A DNA stretch of 64,000 nucleotides from a bacterium (GCA_022774755.1 JALFLK010000009.1:1-64000), one strand, 5' to 3'. Positions 20,091-29,337 are shown, counted from the stretch's first letter. Notes: a model not told the origin generated them from the letters alone. A program made the numbers and translations.

Positions 20091-21383
20091 TCACTTCTTC
20101 AAATTGCCGTTAGCAGGGTTATCCAGGACAATTCCCTTTTCCGAAAAGCGTGACCCGTGACAGGAGCAATCCCAGGAATGTTCTGCGCTGTTCCATTTAA
20201 GGGCGCACCCCATATGAGGACACCGCTTCGACGAAAATGTGGCAAGACCTTTCACGGCTTCGCCTGCGTTTACAAAAAGCTGCGGCTTTAAAATGCTTCG
20301 TGAGGGGCTGAAAATGTCCTCAAATTCGTTTTTTACTCCCACCGCCATATCGCTTAAAATCATAGCCGACACCATAGAGGAGGTCATTCCCCATTTGTTA
20401 AATCCCGTTGCGGTAAAAAGCCTGGGCGTGTTTTTTGAATACCGTCCGATATACGGAATCCCGTCAAGGCTCATACAGTCCTGAGCAGAACTGCGGAATT
20501 TAACAGGGGCATCGGGATAATGCTTTTGGGCAAACAATATAAGCTCGCCGTAGTTGCCGCCCGGTTTGCCTGTTCGGTGACCTCCTCCGCCCAAAAGCAA
20601 AAGGTCGCCGTAATTTCTGAATGACATTCCTTTTTTGTCATTGTCAACATACATTCCGTTTACATTCTGAGCGTTTTCAAGTCCGATTACATAGGAACGG
20701 TGCTGATAAAGCTTAAGAAAATAGCTTCCGTGCTTGTTGATAAAAGGGAAGTGAGTTGTGGCTATTACTTTGTCGGCGTAAATTTTACCTCGGCTCGTAA
20801 CGGCTGTGGTGCCAATCATTTCACGCACAAAGGTGTTTTCGTATATGTTTAGCTTTTCAGAAATTTTAGACAGGAATTTTATCGGGTTAAACTGTGCCTG
20901 ATGGGGAAATTTTACGGCTCCTGTAATATTCACAGGCACAGGGATTTTTTCGCAGAATTCCGCATTATAGCCTATATCCGAGAGAAAACGCATTTCATCT
21001 TCAAGCGAGTCCCTGTCATCCCGTGAGTAAACATAGTTGTCCTTAATTTCGTAATCACAGTCAATATCTTCACACAGACGGGCGTACTCGTTAAAGGCTC
21101 TGCGGTTTGCGATAAAGTATTTAAGAGCTGTGTCAAAACCGCTGTTTTTCAGTAGTTTTTGGTATATTAAGCCGTGCTGAAATGTGATTTTTGCAGTCGT
21201 TCTTCCGGTAGTTCCCCGGCAAATTCTGTTTTTTTCAACCAGAATGTATCTTACGCCCTTTTGATGTAAAAAATAAGCGGTAAGAATCCCTGTTATACCT
21301 CCGCCGATTATTAAAACATCCGTGTGAATATCACTCCTGAGCTCAGGGTATTTGCGGTCTATCGACCCCCACGCAGTTTCCAT
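20091..21383 (-). CDS. FAD-dependent oxidoreductase with C-terminal Rieske [2Fe-2S] domain
   Basis: DVLIIGGGITGILTAYFLHQKG Rossmann; CPHMGCALKWNSAEHSWDCSCHGSRF Rieske ligands. Confidence 0.92.
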   Translation of the reverse strand: METAWGSIDRKYPELRSDIHTDVLIIGGGITGILTAYFLHQKGVRYILVEKNRICRGTTGRTTAKITFQHGLIYQKLLKNSGFDTALKYFIANRRAFNEYARLCEDIDCDYEIKDNYVYSRDDRDSLEDEMRFLSDIGYNAEFCEKIPVPVNITGAVKFPHQAQFNPIKFLSKISEKLNIYENTFVREMIGTTAVTSRGKIYADKVIATTHFPFINKHGSYFLKLYQHRSYVIGLENAQNVNGMYVDNDKKGMSFRNYGDLLLLGGGGHRTGKPGGNYGELILFAQKHYPDAPVKFRSSAQDCMSLDGIPYIGRYSKNTPRLFTATGFNKWGMTSSMVSAMILSDMAVGVKNEFEDIFSPSRSILKPQLFVNAGEAVKGLATFSSKRCPHMGCALKWNSAEHSWDCSCHGSRFSEKGIVLDNPANGNLKK

Positions 21384-21410
21384 ATATTCCTCCGTAAAAA
21401 TTGCCTCAGG

Positions 21411-21686
21411 CTACAAATCCTGCAAGTCGGCGGCAGTAATATCGTTCTCCAGATTATCCCTGGCAAGGTCGTTGTCTATTGTTGAATAAACAGGGGATAT
21501 GGGTTTGTCGGAAGAAAAGGGAACCGTATGATAAACCTTTTGAGAGGGCGGTTTTGTCCCTGCAATAATAGGATTTGCATGTTCTTTTGCACTTTTTGCT
21601 TTTCCCTGAATAATCGTTACGGACTTTGCCTCGCTGTGGGGCTTTTTATAAGATAATTCAGGGCGTTTCATACCCTTTTTTGCCAT
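21411..21686 (-). CDS. Small hypothetical basic protein
   Basis: Intact 91-aa ORF immediately upstream of the Rieske oxidoreductase on the same strand. Confidence 0.55.
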   Translation of the reverse strand: MAKKGMKRPELSYKKPHSEAKSVTIIQGKAKSAKEHANPIIAGTKPPSQKVYHTVPFSSDKPISPVYSTIDNDLARDNLENDITAADLQDL

Positions 21687-21831
21687 ATTATCACCTCGTA
21701 TTTAATATACGCATATAATATGGTTTTATACAAATCGCTGATAAATAGTTTACAGAGCTCTTACAGACCGAAAAAATAAACGAACTCATCTCAACTGATT
21801 TGGTAGATAACAATAATTTTATATCTGATAT

Positions 21832-22086
21832 TTAAAAATCAAAATCGTCTGAATTATCTTCGAAGTCATCACCAAAGCTGTCTTCAAAATCGTCGTCCGA
21901 GTCATCGTCTAAGTCGATATCCAAGTCATCATCAAAATCATCGTCCGGGTTATTGCCAAAGTCCGAATCTCCAAGCTCTTTCATATTTTCCTCAAAAGCA
22001 AGGTAATCCAAAGCCCGTTCGCCAATATCCAGCTCGCCGTCACCGTTAAGGTCAAATAAATTCCCGAAAATTCCGTCACACATATT
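21832..22086 (-). CDS. Small EF-hand-like, Asp-rich acidic protein
   Basis: Probable start MCDGIFGNLFDLNGDGELDIGERALDYLAF...; EF-hand loop DLNGDGELDIGE and poly-acidic tail. ORF track extends to 22245. Confidence 0.6.
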   Translation of the reverse strand, partial: NMCDGIFGNLFDLNGDGELDIGERALDYLAFEENMKELGDSDFGNNPDDDFDDDLDIDLDDDSDDDFEDSFGDDFEDNSDDFDF

Positions 22087-22464
22087 TCTTTCTCCTAAAA
22101 AATTATAGATTGCTTTAGTTACTGCAAAATTTCTGCAATTAACTTCTGTAGTTATTATACCAAAAATGGCTGTACCATTTTCAGTGCTTTGCCGGCAGAT
22201 TTTGCGTTTTGGCATATTTATGAGGAGTAGAATTTGTTGTTGCAAAGTTCACCTTTCGTTTTTTTCTGTGCATATGTGCGAATTGGAATGTGATGCCTGA
22301 TTCCTATAAAATTAAACTCCCAAAATCCGATTCCTGCCCAAATACTACCCAAAGGGCAAAAAGCCCCCCACAAACAGCTTTAATAAGATTTTTGTGGGGG
22401 GCTATATATTTGTCAATAGGTTACGAAAGAGATGTCACCTCTGACGCGAGAAAAAAGCTAAAAA

Positions 22465-22503
22465 TAATTAAAAATGCCCCGATACGCGATTTGCGTACCG
22501 AGA
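22465..22503 (-). terminator. Likely original terminator of tRNA-Pro, now at the far (left) end of the integrated element
   Basis: Minus strand CTCGGTACGC-AAATC-GCGTATCGGGG followed by CATTTTTAATTATTTTT. Confidence 0.6.
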
Positions 22504-22511
22504 CACTCGGT

Positions 22512-22523
22512 TGGTCGAGGTGA
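22512..22523. repeat. attL-type direct repeat (TGGTCGAGGTGA)
   Basis: 12-bp identity with 33455-33466 at the tRNA-Pro 3' end (CCA + discriminator + acceptor stem). Confidence 0.8.
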
Positions 22524-22692
22524 AATGTGTCCCATTTATCTCACATATGAAAATTATTGATAATCAAATAAGCAGTGTTTACAAACGAAAAAGAATTGTT
22601 GAATATATTCATTAAAAAACTGTTTTGAAAAATAATTTGTTATAGTATTTTAAAAATGGCTTATTTTCTGAAAAGATGACTTTGAGGAGGTC

Positions 22693-22839
22693 GTGAGTGG
22701 CAGTCGCATTGAAGCATATGTAAATTTACTGTCTTTCAATTTTGATGAAAAAACTGCGGGGAAATGGGGAAATCTTTTTAATGCCTATTTTGAAAATATC
22801 AAAAGATTAAATACATATTATTTTTTTGAAATAAAATAA
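22693..22839 (+). CDS. Small hypothetical protein (48 aa)
   Basis: RBS-like gaggagg, GTG start: VSGSRIEAYVNLLSFNFDEKTAGKWGNLFNAYFENIKRLNTYYFFEIK; followed by a terminator hairpin. Confidence 0.4.
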   Translation: MSGSRIEAYVNLLSFNFDEKTAGKWGNLFNAYFENIKRLNTYYFFEIK

Positions 22840-22842
22840 CAT

Positions 22843-22880
22843 CATACTGAAAATCAAACAAATTCAGTATGGTGTTTTCT
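22843..22880 (+). terminator. Intrinsic terminator
   Basis: catactgaa / ttcagtatg followed by gtgttttctttttg. Confidence 0.7.
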
Positions 22881-22934
22881 TTTTGCAATTTTGCGTGGAA
22901 AAGCACGGAAGATTTTTCCAAATAATGTCATATA

Positions 22935-23039
22935 ATGATGAAAGAAGCTCAACAAATCATTGAAAAAGTCATAAAAAAACTACCTCATTCACTATCTAAC
23001 GGCGGCAAAAATGATGTTGCACAACAGTTAAAACTGTAA
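22935..23039 (+). CDS. Small hypothetical protein (34 aa)
   Basis: MMKEAQQIIEKVIKKLPHSLSNGGKNDVAQQLKL followed by a strong hairpin. Confidence 0.3.
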   Translation: MMKEAQQIIEKVIKKLPHSLSNGGKNDVAQQLKL

Positions 23040-23080
23040 AACACAATAACGCACGCTTTAGTGCGTGCCTGTGTGTTTTG
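23038..23080 (+). terminator. Strong hairpin/terminator
   Basis: aaacaca..cgcacgc-ttta-gtgcgtg..tgtgttt. Confidence 0.6.
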
Positions 23081-23339
23081 GTGTGCAATAGATTTTTTGC
23101 CGCTGTAATTTTTCCAATAGAATAATTGAACTTCACAATAATTTATTGACAGAAATAAATCTTAATGTATAAAGAGAAATAGGCAAAATCAAATAAATAT
23201 TTTTCCGATTTATCCGTTCTTTCGTATAATGATAATGCAATATTTCCTGTTTTTGGAATTTGATAAGGAATAAATCATAGGAACAATCGCTCTATATTGT
23301 TCTGTCATAATACAATATAATTTGAAAGGAGATGTCGAA

Positions 23340-23636
23340 ATGCAAGGAGTGACATTTAAAATGGACGCAAGTAATATAAAATGCGAATATCTGAACGGTG
23401 CATACAGTGAGCTTGCAAATTTGCTTGGAATTGAGGCGGTATTAAAAATTCATTCAGCGTATAGAGGTCAGCAAATCACTTTCCCTGTTCAATTATTCAG
23501 CAAGGAATTTTTGAAAAAGCAGATTGTTGATGAATACAATGGGTACAACATCAAACAGCTTGCTACAAAATACGGCTACAGCGAAAAATGGATTAGAAAA
23601 ATCCTTAAATCACATATTGATGAAAACAATAATTAA
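23340..23636 (+). CDS. Mor (middle operon regulator)-family transcriptional activator
   Basis: LLGIEAVLKIHSAYRGQQITFPVQLFSKEFLKKQIVDEYNGYNIKQLATKYGYSEKWIRKILK, the Mor-type HTH pattern. Confidence 0.75.
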   Translation: MQGVTFKMDASNIKCEYLNGAYSELANLLGIEAVLKIHSAYRGQQITFPVQLFSKEFLKKQIVDEYNGYNIKQLATKYGYSEKWIRKILKSHIDENNN

Positions 23637-23652
23637 TTTGATGGAGGTAAAA

Positions 23653-26600
23653 ATGTCACAGCAAAAAATTAAATTCATTCAAAATGAACAAATAACAGTT
23701 GAAAATCAAGAAGTCAAGAAAAAGAACAGTAAGTTTTTTCAAATATTATGTGTAATTCTTGTTGTTTTACTCTTACTTGGAACAGTTGGTGTTGCTGTTA
23801 TTAGCGGCAATAAAACGGTTGAAAACGGTCTTTCTGCGTATGAATTGGCTGTAAAATACGGTTATGAGGGAAGTATTCAGGATTGGCTTGCTTCACTTTC
23901 TGGTAAATCTGCTTATGATATTGCAGTTGAAAACGGATATTCGGGAACTGAAAAAGAGTGGATTTCTTCACTTAAAGCTTCGTCAAATCAGAATGGAGCA
24001 AGCATAAAAACAGCCTCCTTTTCTTCAAACGGTGAACTGCTTTTAACTCTTTCCGATAACTCTGTATTAAATCTCGGAAAAGCTGTCGGCACTGATGGTA
24101 AGAATGGAATTGATGGTAAAAACGGTGCAAATGGTAAAGACGGCAAGAATGGAGTTAACGGCGCTGACGGTGTTGGAATTTCCAATGCAAAGATAAATTC
24201 TGACGGTCAGCTCGTGTTGAGCTTTTCCAACGGAAAAAATGTAAATCTTGATAAGATTGTTGGAATGAATGGTGCTGACGGAGTAAGCGTTATAAACTCC
24301 GAGATAAACTCTAACGGCGAGTTGGTTTTGACATATTCAAACGGTCAGCGTTCAAATCTTGGAAATGTAATCGGTGCTAATGGCAAGGACGGCATAGACG
24401 GCACTAACGGAGTTGATGGAAAAGACGGCAAGGATGGCACTAATGGCATTGACGGCAAAAACGGTACTGATGGTATCAGCATTGTAAAATCAGAAATCAA
24501 CTCAAAAGGTGAGCTTATTTTAACTTATTCTGACAACAATGTTGATAATCTTGGTGTTGTAATAGGTACAAACGGTAAAGACGGCATTGATGGAAAAGAT
24601 GGTCAGAACGGTAAAGACGGTATGAATGGTACTGATGGCAAAGATGGAGTTGACGGTATAAGCGTAACAAGTGCTGAAATCAATTCAGACGGTGAACTCG
24701 TACTCTCCTATTCTAACGGTCAGCGTTCAAATCTTGGAAATGTAATCGGTGCTGATGGCAAGGACGGCATAGACGGCACAGACGGCACAGACGGCACTAA
24801 TGGAGTAGACGGAAAAGATGGAAAAGACGGCAAGGATGGAACTAATGGCGTTGACGGCAAAAACGGTGCTGATGGTATCAGCGTTGTAAAATCAGAAATC
24901 AACTCAAAAGGTGAGCTTATTTTAACTTATTCTGACAACAATGTTGATAATCTCGGAGTTGTAGTTGGTACAAACGGTAAAGACGGCAAAGATGGAAAAG
25001 ATGGTCAGAACGGTAAAGACGGTATAAATGGTACTGATGGACAAGATGGCAAGGATGGTATCAACGGAACAGATGGTAAAGACGGAGTTGGCATTCAGAA
25101 CATAACAATCAATGCGGATGATGAACTTGAAATCACATTGACAAGCGGTACACAATTAAATCTCGGAATCATAAAAGGTGCAGACGGAAAGGACGGAGCC
25201 GACGGCACAAACGGAGCTAATGGCAAGGACGGTGCTGACGGTAAGAATGGTACTGATGGTATAGGAATTACCGAAACAACTATAAACTCTTATGGTGAAC
25301 TTATTATTAACTATTCTGATGGCACTTCTACAAATCTCGGTACTGTCGTAGGAAATGACGGCAAAGACGGTGTCAACGGTGCAGATGGTAAAGATGGAAC
25401 AAACGGCACTGACGGAAAAGATGGTACAAACGGTATTGACGGCAATGACGGTATAGGCGTTACAAAGTCAGAAATCAATGCTGACGGCGAACTTGTTATA
25501 ACTTATTCTGACGGTACTATTTCAAATCTCGGAATTGTAGTCGGAACGGATGGTAAGAATGGATTGAATGGTACAAATGGAACTAATGGTATTGATGGAA
25601 AAGACGGAATTGGTGTATCAAAAACTGAAATCAATGCTGACGGTGAACTTGTTATAACTTACTCTGATGGCACAAGCTCAAACCTCGGTGTAGTCGTCGG
25701 AACTGACGGTAAGAATGGTAAGGACGGTACAGACGGAGAAGATGGTATCAGTGTTACAAAATCAGAAATCAATGCTGACGGTGAACTTGTTATAACTTAT
25801 TCTGACGGTACAATTTCAAATCTCGGAATGATAGTTGGTAACAATGGTAAGGATGGTACTAACGGAACAAACGGAACGGACGGCAAGGATGGTATCGGAG
25901 TTATAGAAACAATAATTAATTCTTACGGTGAACTTGTTATTAATTATTCAGACGGAACATCAACCAACCTCGGTAAAGTTATCGGAGCAAACGGAAAAGA
26001 TGGTGCTGATGGTATTAATGGCACTAACGGTAAAGATGGTATTAGTGTTTCAAAATCTGAAATCAATGCTAACGGTGAATTAGTTATAACCTATTCTGAT
26101 GGAACCTACTCAAATCTCGGTGTAGTTGTCGGAACTGACGGTAAGAATGGTGAAAACGGCAAAGACGGTATTGATGGAATAAACGGTACTAATGGTAAGG
26201 ATGGTGCTGACGGTCAGGATGGAACAGATGGTATTGGAATTTCTAATGTAGTAATCAATTCTGATGGTGAACTTGTGCTTACTTTCTCTGATTCATCAAG
26301 TATAAATCTCGGTTGTATTGTCGGAAAAGACGGTACAGACGGTTCTGACGGTAAAGATGGAATTAACGGAACTGATGGTAAAGACGGTTCAGACGGCATT
26401 GATGGAAAGGATGGTATTGGTATTGCCAATGTATCAATCTCCGATGAAGGTATTTTAAATGTCGAGCTGACAAACGGAACAACATTAAATCTCGGTAATA
26501 TCAAAGGTACGGACGGTATAGGCATTTTAAAATCTGAAATAAATGCTGATGGTGAACTTATACTCACATATACTAATGGTGAGTCCACAAATCTAGGTAA

Positions 26601-27879
26601 AGTAGTTGGTGCAAATGGCACAAAAGGCAATGATGGTAAAGATGGAACTAACGGAACAAACGGTGTTGACGGTAAAGACGGTACAGGTATTGTCAATGTA
26701 TCTGTTTCTGCCGAAGGTGCTTTGAGTGTTGAACTTTCCAACGGTGCTGTGCTTAATCTCGGAAATATCAAGGGAGCTGACGGAATTGGTATTTCAAAGA
26801 CAGAAATTAATTCAAGCGGTGAACTTATATTAACTTATACTAATGGAGAAATTGCAAATCTTGGTATAGTAGTTGGTACAAACGGCACAAATGGAATTGA
26901 CGGTCAGGACGGTGTAGGAATTAAAACTGTTACTTTGTCAACTGACGGAAATTTAAGTATTCTTCTTACTGATAATACAGTTTGCAACCTTGGCAATATC
27001 AAGGGTGAAAAAGGGGATAAAGGAGACAAAGGTGATAAGGGAGATAAAGGTGACAAGGGCGATGACGGAAAAGACGGTAGAGGCATTGCTAAAACAGAAA
27101 TTGTTAACGGTGAATTGATTGTTACATATACAGACGGCACAAGTAACAATTTAGGTACAATAGATGATACTATAGACTCTTCAGGGCTTGATTTCTATCC
27201 GCTTTCTGATGGTTCTTATGGAGTAATGGCAGGAAAATCAAAGTATCTTGAAGAAATAACAATTCCATCTACATATAAAGGAAAGCCGGTCACACAAGTA
27301 TTAGAAAGTGGTTTTGCAAATTCTACCAATTTAAAAGTATTAACAATTCCATCAAGTATAACTTCAATCAAAACTGCTGCTTTTGACGGTTGCAGTTCTC
27401 TTAAAAAGGTATATTATTGCGGAACACTATCGCAATGGTGCCAACTTAAATTTAAAAGTGCTTCATCAAACCCCTGTTACAACGGAGCTGAATTGTATAT
27501 TGATAATGCCTTATTAACAACCATTGTTATTCCAGATGATGTTTCAATAATAGGTAATTTTGCATTTTATGGTTGCAATTATATTAATAAAGTAACAATA
27601 TCACAAAAAGTAAAAACAATAGGTAGATATGCTTTTGGAAAGTGTACTTCTATTACACAAGTATACATTCCAGCAAATGTAATAAATATCGGGGCAGGAA
27701 GTTTTGCAAACTCAGGTTTGAAATCGGCAACATTTGCTAGTCCTGATGATTGGTACGAATATGCGTGGCCTAGTGGAGATAGACTTACCACTATGTACAC
27801 AGCCTACTTAAATACATCTTATTTGACAAGAGCTGATAAACTCTATAGTAAAACTAATCAAAAAAATCTAATCATATAG
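23653..27879 (+). CDS. Giant membrane-anchored collagen-like repeat protein with interspersed ~32-aa modules and C-terminal LRR_5 (BspA-like) domain
   Basis: Probable ATG start at 23653 after gatggaggtaaaa; one TM (FFQILCVILVVLLLLGTVGVAVISG); GXY tracts such as GKDGIDGTNGVDGKDGKDG; about 20 modules like GIGVTKSEINADGELVITYSDGTISNLGIVVG; C-terminal LTIPSSITSIKTAAFDGCSSLKKVYYCG. Confidence 0.88.
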   Translation: MSQQKIKFIQNEQITVENQEVKKKNSKFFQILCVILVVLLLLGTVGVAVISGNKTVENGLSAYELAVKYGYEGSIQDWLASLSGKSAYDIAVENGYSGTEKEWISSLKASSNQNGASIKTASFSSNGELLLTLSDNSVLNLGKAVGTDGKNGIDGKNGANGKDGKNGVNGADGVGISNAKINSDGQLVLSFSNGKNVNLDKIVGMNGADGVSVINSEINSNGELVLTYSNGQRSNLGNVIGANGKDGIDGTNGVDGKDGKDGTNGIDGKNGTDGISIVKSEINSKGELILTYSDNNVDNLGVVIGTNGKDGIDGKDGQNGKDGMNGTDGKDGVDGISVTSAEINSDGELVLSYSNGQRSNLGNVIGADGKDGIDGTDGTDGTNGVDGKDGKDGKDGTNGVDGKNGADGISVVKSEINSKGELILTYSDNNVDNLGVVVGTNGKDGKDGKDGQNGKDGINGTDGQDGKDGINGTDGKDGVGIQNITINADDELEITLTSGTQLNLGIIKGADGKDGADGTNGANGKDGADGKNGTDGIGITETTINSYGELIINYSDGTSTNLGTVVGNDGKDGVNGADGKDGTNGTDGKDGTNGIDGNDGIGVTKSEINADGELVITYSDGTISNLGIVVGTDGKNGLNGTNGTNGIDGKDGIGVSKTEINADGELVITYSDGTSSNLGVVVGTDGKNGKDGTDGEDGISVTKSEINADGELVITYSDGTISNLGMIVGNNGKDGTNGTNGTDGKDGIGVIETIINSYGELVINYSDGTSTNLGKVIGANGKDGADGINGTNGKDGISVSKSEINANGELVITYSDGTYSNLGVVVGTDGKNGENGKDGIDGINGTNGKDGADGQDGTDGIGISNVVINSDGELVLTFSDSSSINLGCIVGKDGTDGSDGKDGINGTDGKDGSDGIDGKDGIGIANVSISDEGILNVELTNGTTLNLGNIKGTDGIGILKSEINADGELILTYTNGESTNLGKVVGANGTKGNDGKDGTNGTNGVDGKDGTGIVNVSVSAEGALSVELSNGAVLNLGNIKGADGIGISKTEINSSGELILTYTNGEIANLGIVVGTNGTNGIDGQDGVGIKTVTLSTDGNLSILLTDNTVCNLGNIKGEKGDKGDKGDKGDKGDKGDDGKDGRGIAKTEIVNGELIVTYTDGTSNNLGTIDDTIDSSGLDFYPLSDGSYGVMAGKSKYLEEITIPSTYKGKPVTQVLESGFANSTNLKVLTIPSSITSIKTAAFDGCSSLKKVYYCGTLSQWCQLKFKSASSNPCYNGAELYIDNALLTTIVIPDDVSIIGNFAFYGCNYINKVTISQKVKTIGRYAFGKCTSITQVYIPANVINIGAGSFANSGLKSATFASPDDWYEYAWPSGDRLTTMYTAYLNTSYLTRADKLYSKTNQKNLII

Positions 27880-27902
27880 ATTAGATTCAAATCTATATGT
27901 CA

Positions 27903-27937
27903 CGGCTATCGTTCAATTTAGAATGATAGCCGCATTT
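27903..27937 (+). terminator. Hairpin downstream of collagen-like gene
   Basis: cggctatcgttc-aatttag-aatgatagccg. Confidence 0.6.
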
Positions 27938-27967
27938 ATATATAAAAATATCAAAGGTGGTGAAAAA

Positions 27968-28051
27968 ATGGAAGCTGTTTGGTTTGTACTCGGCTTTGCA
28001 GTAACAACAACCGTTGTGCTTGCAACCGAAAAAGTTCTTGAAAAAATCTGA
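27968..28051 (+). CDS. Tiny single-TM peptide (27 aa)
   Basis: MEAVWFVLGFAVTTTVVLATEKVLEKI preceded by ggtggtgaaaaa. Confidence 0.4.
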   Translation: MEAVWFVLGFAVTTTVVLATEKVLEKI

Positions 28052-28075
28052 AATTTTGAAAAAGGAGATATAAAA

Positions 28076-28195
28076 ATGTTTGGACTTATAGCGGCAATAA
28101 CTACAAAGGTAGCAGTAGAAATGTTTGCAACAGGAGCAGGAGCGGCTATCTCGCTTCTCTGCACAGGCTCTGCGTTGAGAAAGAGGAAAAAATGA
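28076..28195 (+). CDS. Small hydrophobic peptide with basic C-terminus (39 aa)
   Basis: RBS aaaggagatataaaaATG; MFGLIAAITTKVAVEMFATGAGAAISLLCTGSALRKRKK; stop overlaps next start (ATGA). Confidence 0.55.
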   Translation: MFGLIAAITTKVAVEMFATGAGAAISLLCTGSALRKRKK

Positions 28196-28614
28196 TTAAA
28201 ATTGAATATCCGAAAGACTTAAACACTTTGAAAAACAAAGGCTTAAATTCCCTGATTACTGCATACATATCAGATTATTTTGATATGCTCACAAAGGTAA
28301 ACAGATGTTCAAATCTCGCTGAAATCGGAGCAATTTATTTGCTTGAGAGTGTACAGGACTGCAAAAATCATTGTGAAATAGGACTGTCAAAGCCTTTTGA
28401 AAAATCTTTGCCCGAATTCACCGAGGTGCTGACAATCAAAAATTCAACAGATAAAATTAAATTATTGCACAGCTGTTTTGTCATTTCAAACAGCTGTGCA
28501 ATTTCTGTCTTTGCAGAGCTTGGAACAATAGACAAAGCAACTGAAAGCTATCTTTTGCAGGAACATACAACACAAACAATAAAACTTAATTCAGAAAGGC
28601 TTAATAAACTATGA
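28192..28614 (+). CDS. Hypothetical protein
   Basis: 140-aa ORF translationally coupled (ATGA overlaps) to both neighbours. Confidence 0.7.
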   Translation: MIKIEYPKDLNTLKNKGLNSLITAYISDYFDMLTKVNRCSNLAEIGAIYLLESVQDCKNHCEIGLSKPFEKSLPEFTEVLTIKNSTDKIKLLHSCFVISNSCAISVFAELGTIDKATESYLLQEHTTQTIKLNSERLNKL

Positions 28615-29126
28615 CTACAGAAAGAGCAACAATAAAATGTGAAGCGGTGTTCTCTGACGACAGTCTGCACCGCTATTCCCTGTCGAAAATATGGGATAAA
28701 ACACTTCCGATTGCAAATGTAATTACCATTGCACCATCGGAAGATTTTAATGTGACAAGCGACACTACAACATCTATCATCTGCAATAATATTTATTTGC
28801 TTGGAATGGGCGGCTTTGTGCTTACAAATTTGATTTCTAAAATCGGTGCTGATGTAAAAAAATTGAAAAGTACAAAAGATTTGTGGAACGCAGATACTGA
28901 TAAATACATTAAGGAATCAGCCTTAAAAGCAGATAAAATTATTATTGCTTGGGGCAAATTTACAGAAACAAGAAAGGTTTTTTCAGAGAGAGAACAATCT
29001 GTTTTAAAATTGCTTGAACCTCAAAAAGACAAACTTTTTCAAATAACAGACGGCAAAGGAAGAAAAAATTTACATCCACTAACCCCTTCTATAAGACACT
29101 CCTTTATTTTGCACTCTTATTATTAA
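28611..29126 (+). CDS. DUF1643-like protein
   Basis: TTTSIICNNIYLLGMGGFVLTNLISKIGADVKKLKST ... IIIAWGKF ... KNLHPL pattern typical of DUF1643. Confidence 0.65.
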   Translation: MTTERATIKCEAVFSDDSLHRYSLSKIWDKTLPIANVITIAPSEDFNVTSDTTTSIICNNIYLLGMGGFVLTNLISKIGADVKKLKSTKDLWNADTDKYIKESALKADKIIIAWGKFTETRKVFSEREQSVLKLLEPQKDKLFQITDGKGRKNLHPLTPSIRHSFILHSYY

Positions 29127-29215
29127 TAATCAATATTTTTGTTCACAATAAACAATTGAGTAAATTGCTCACTAACAGATAGCCGAAATGAGGGTGTAGT
29201 AAGACTTCCTACTTG

Positions 29216-29253
29216 ACCCATCTTTCAAAATGCAAATTTTGGGTGTTTTTTTC
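29216..29253 (+). terminator. Terminator/attenuator-like hairpin
   Basis: accca..caaaat-gca-aattttg..gggt followed by gtttttttt. Confidence 0.55.
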
Positions 29254-29310
29254 CAAAAAATCTTTTTTTAAAAATTGGTTATACCGCCACTTCAAAAAAC
29301 CGTTTTTATA

Positions 29311-29337
29311 TGTTACAATAATGTTACAACAGTAACA
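29311..29337. promoter_or_regulatory. Candidate operator: direct plus inverted TGTTAC repeats
   Basis: TGTTACaataaTGTTACaacaGTAACA ~60 bp upstream of the ATG at 29398. Confidence 0.45.

Noticed and set aside
22360-22403. Strong gccccccacaaa/tttgtggggggc hairpin just left of the element
   Set aside because: Probably an ordinary terminator outside the element; not treated as part of it.
24100-27100. Dense short DNA repeats that could be taken for a CRISPR array or satellite
   Set aside because: They are in-frame codons for Gly-X-Y tracts and a 32-aa module in one long ORF; no regular repeat-spacer spacing.
23988-27149. Minus-strand Pro/Ser-rich ORFs (e.g. 26214-26771) opposite the collagen gene
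   Set aside because: Antisense shadows of GKDG/GTNG codons; no RBS or independent support.
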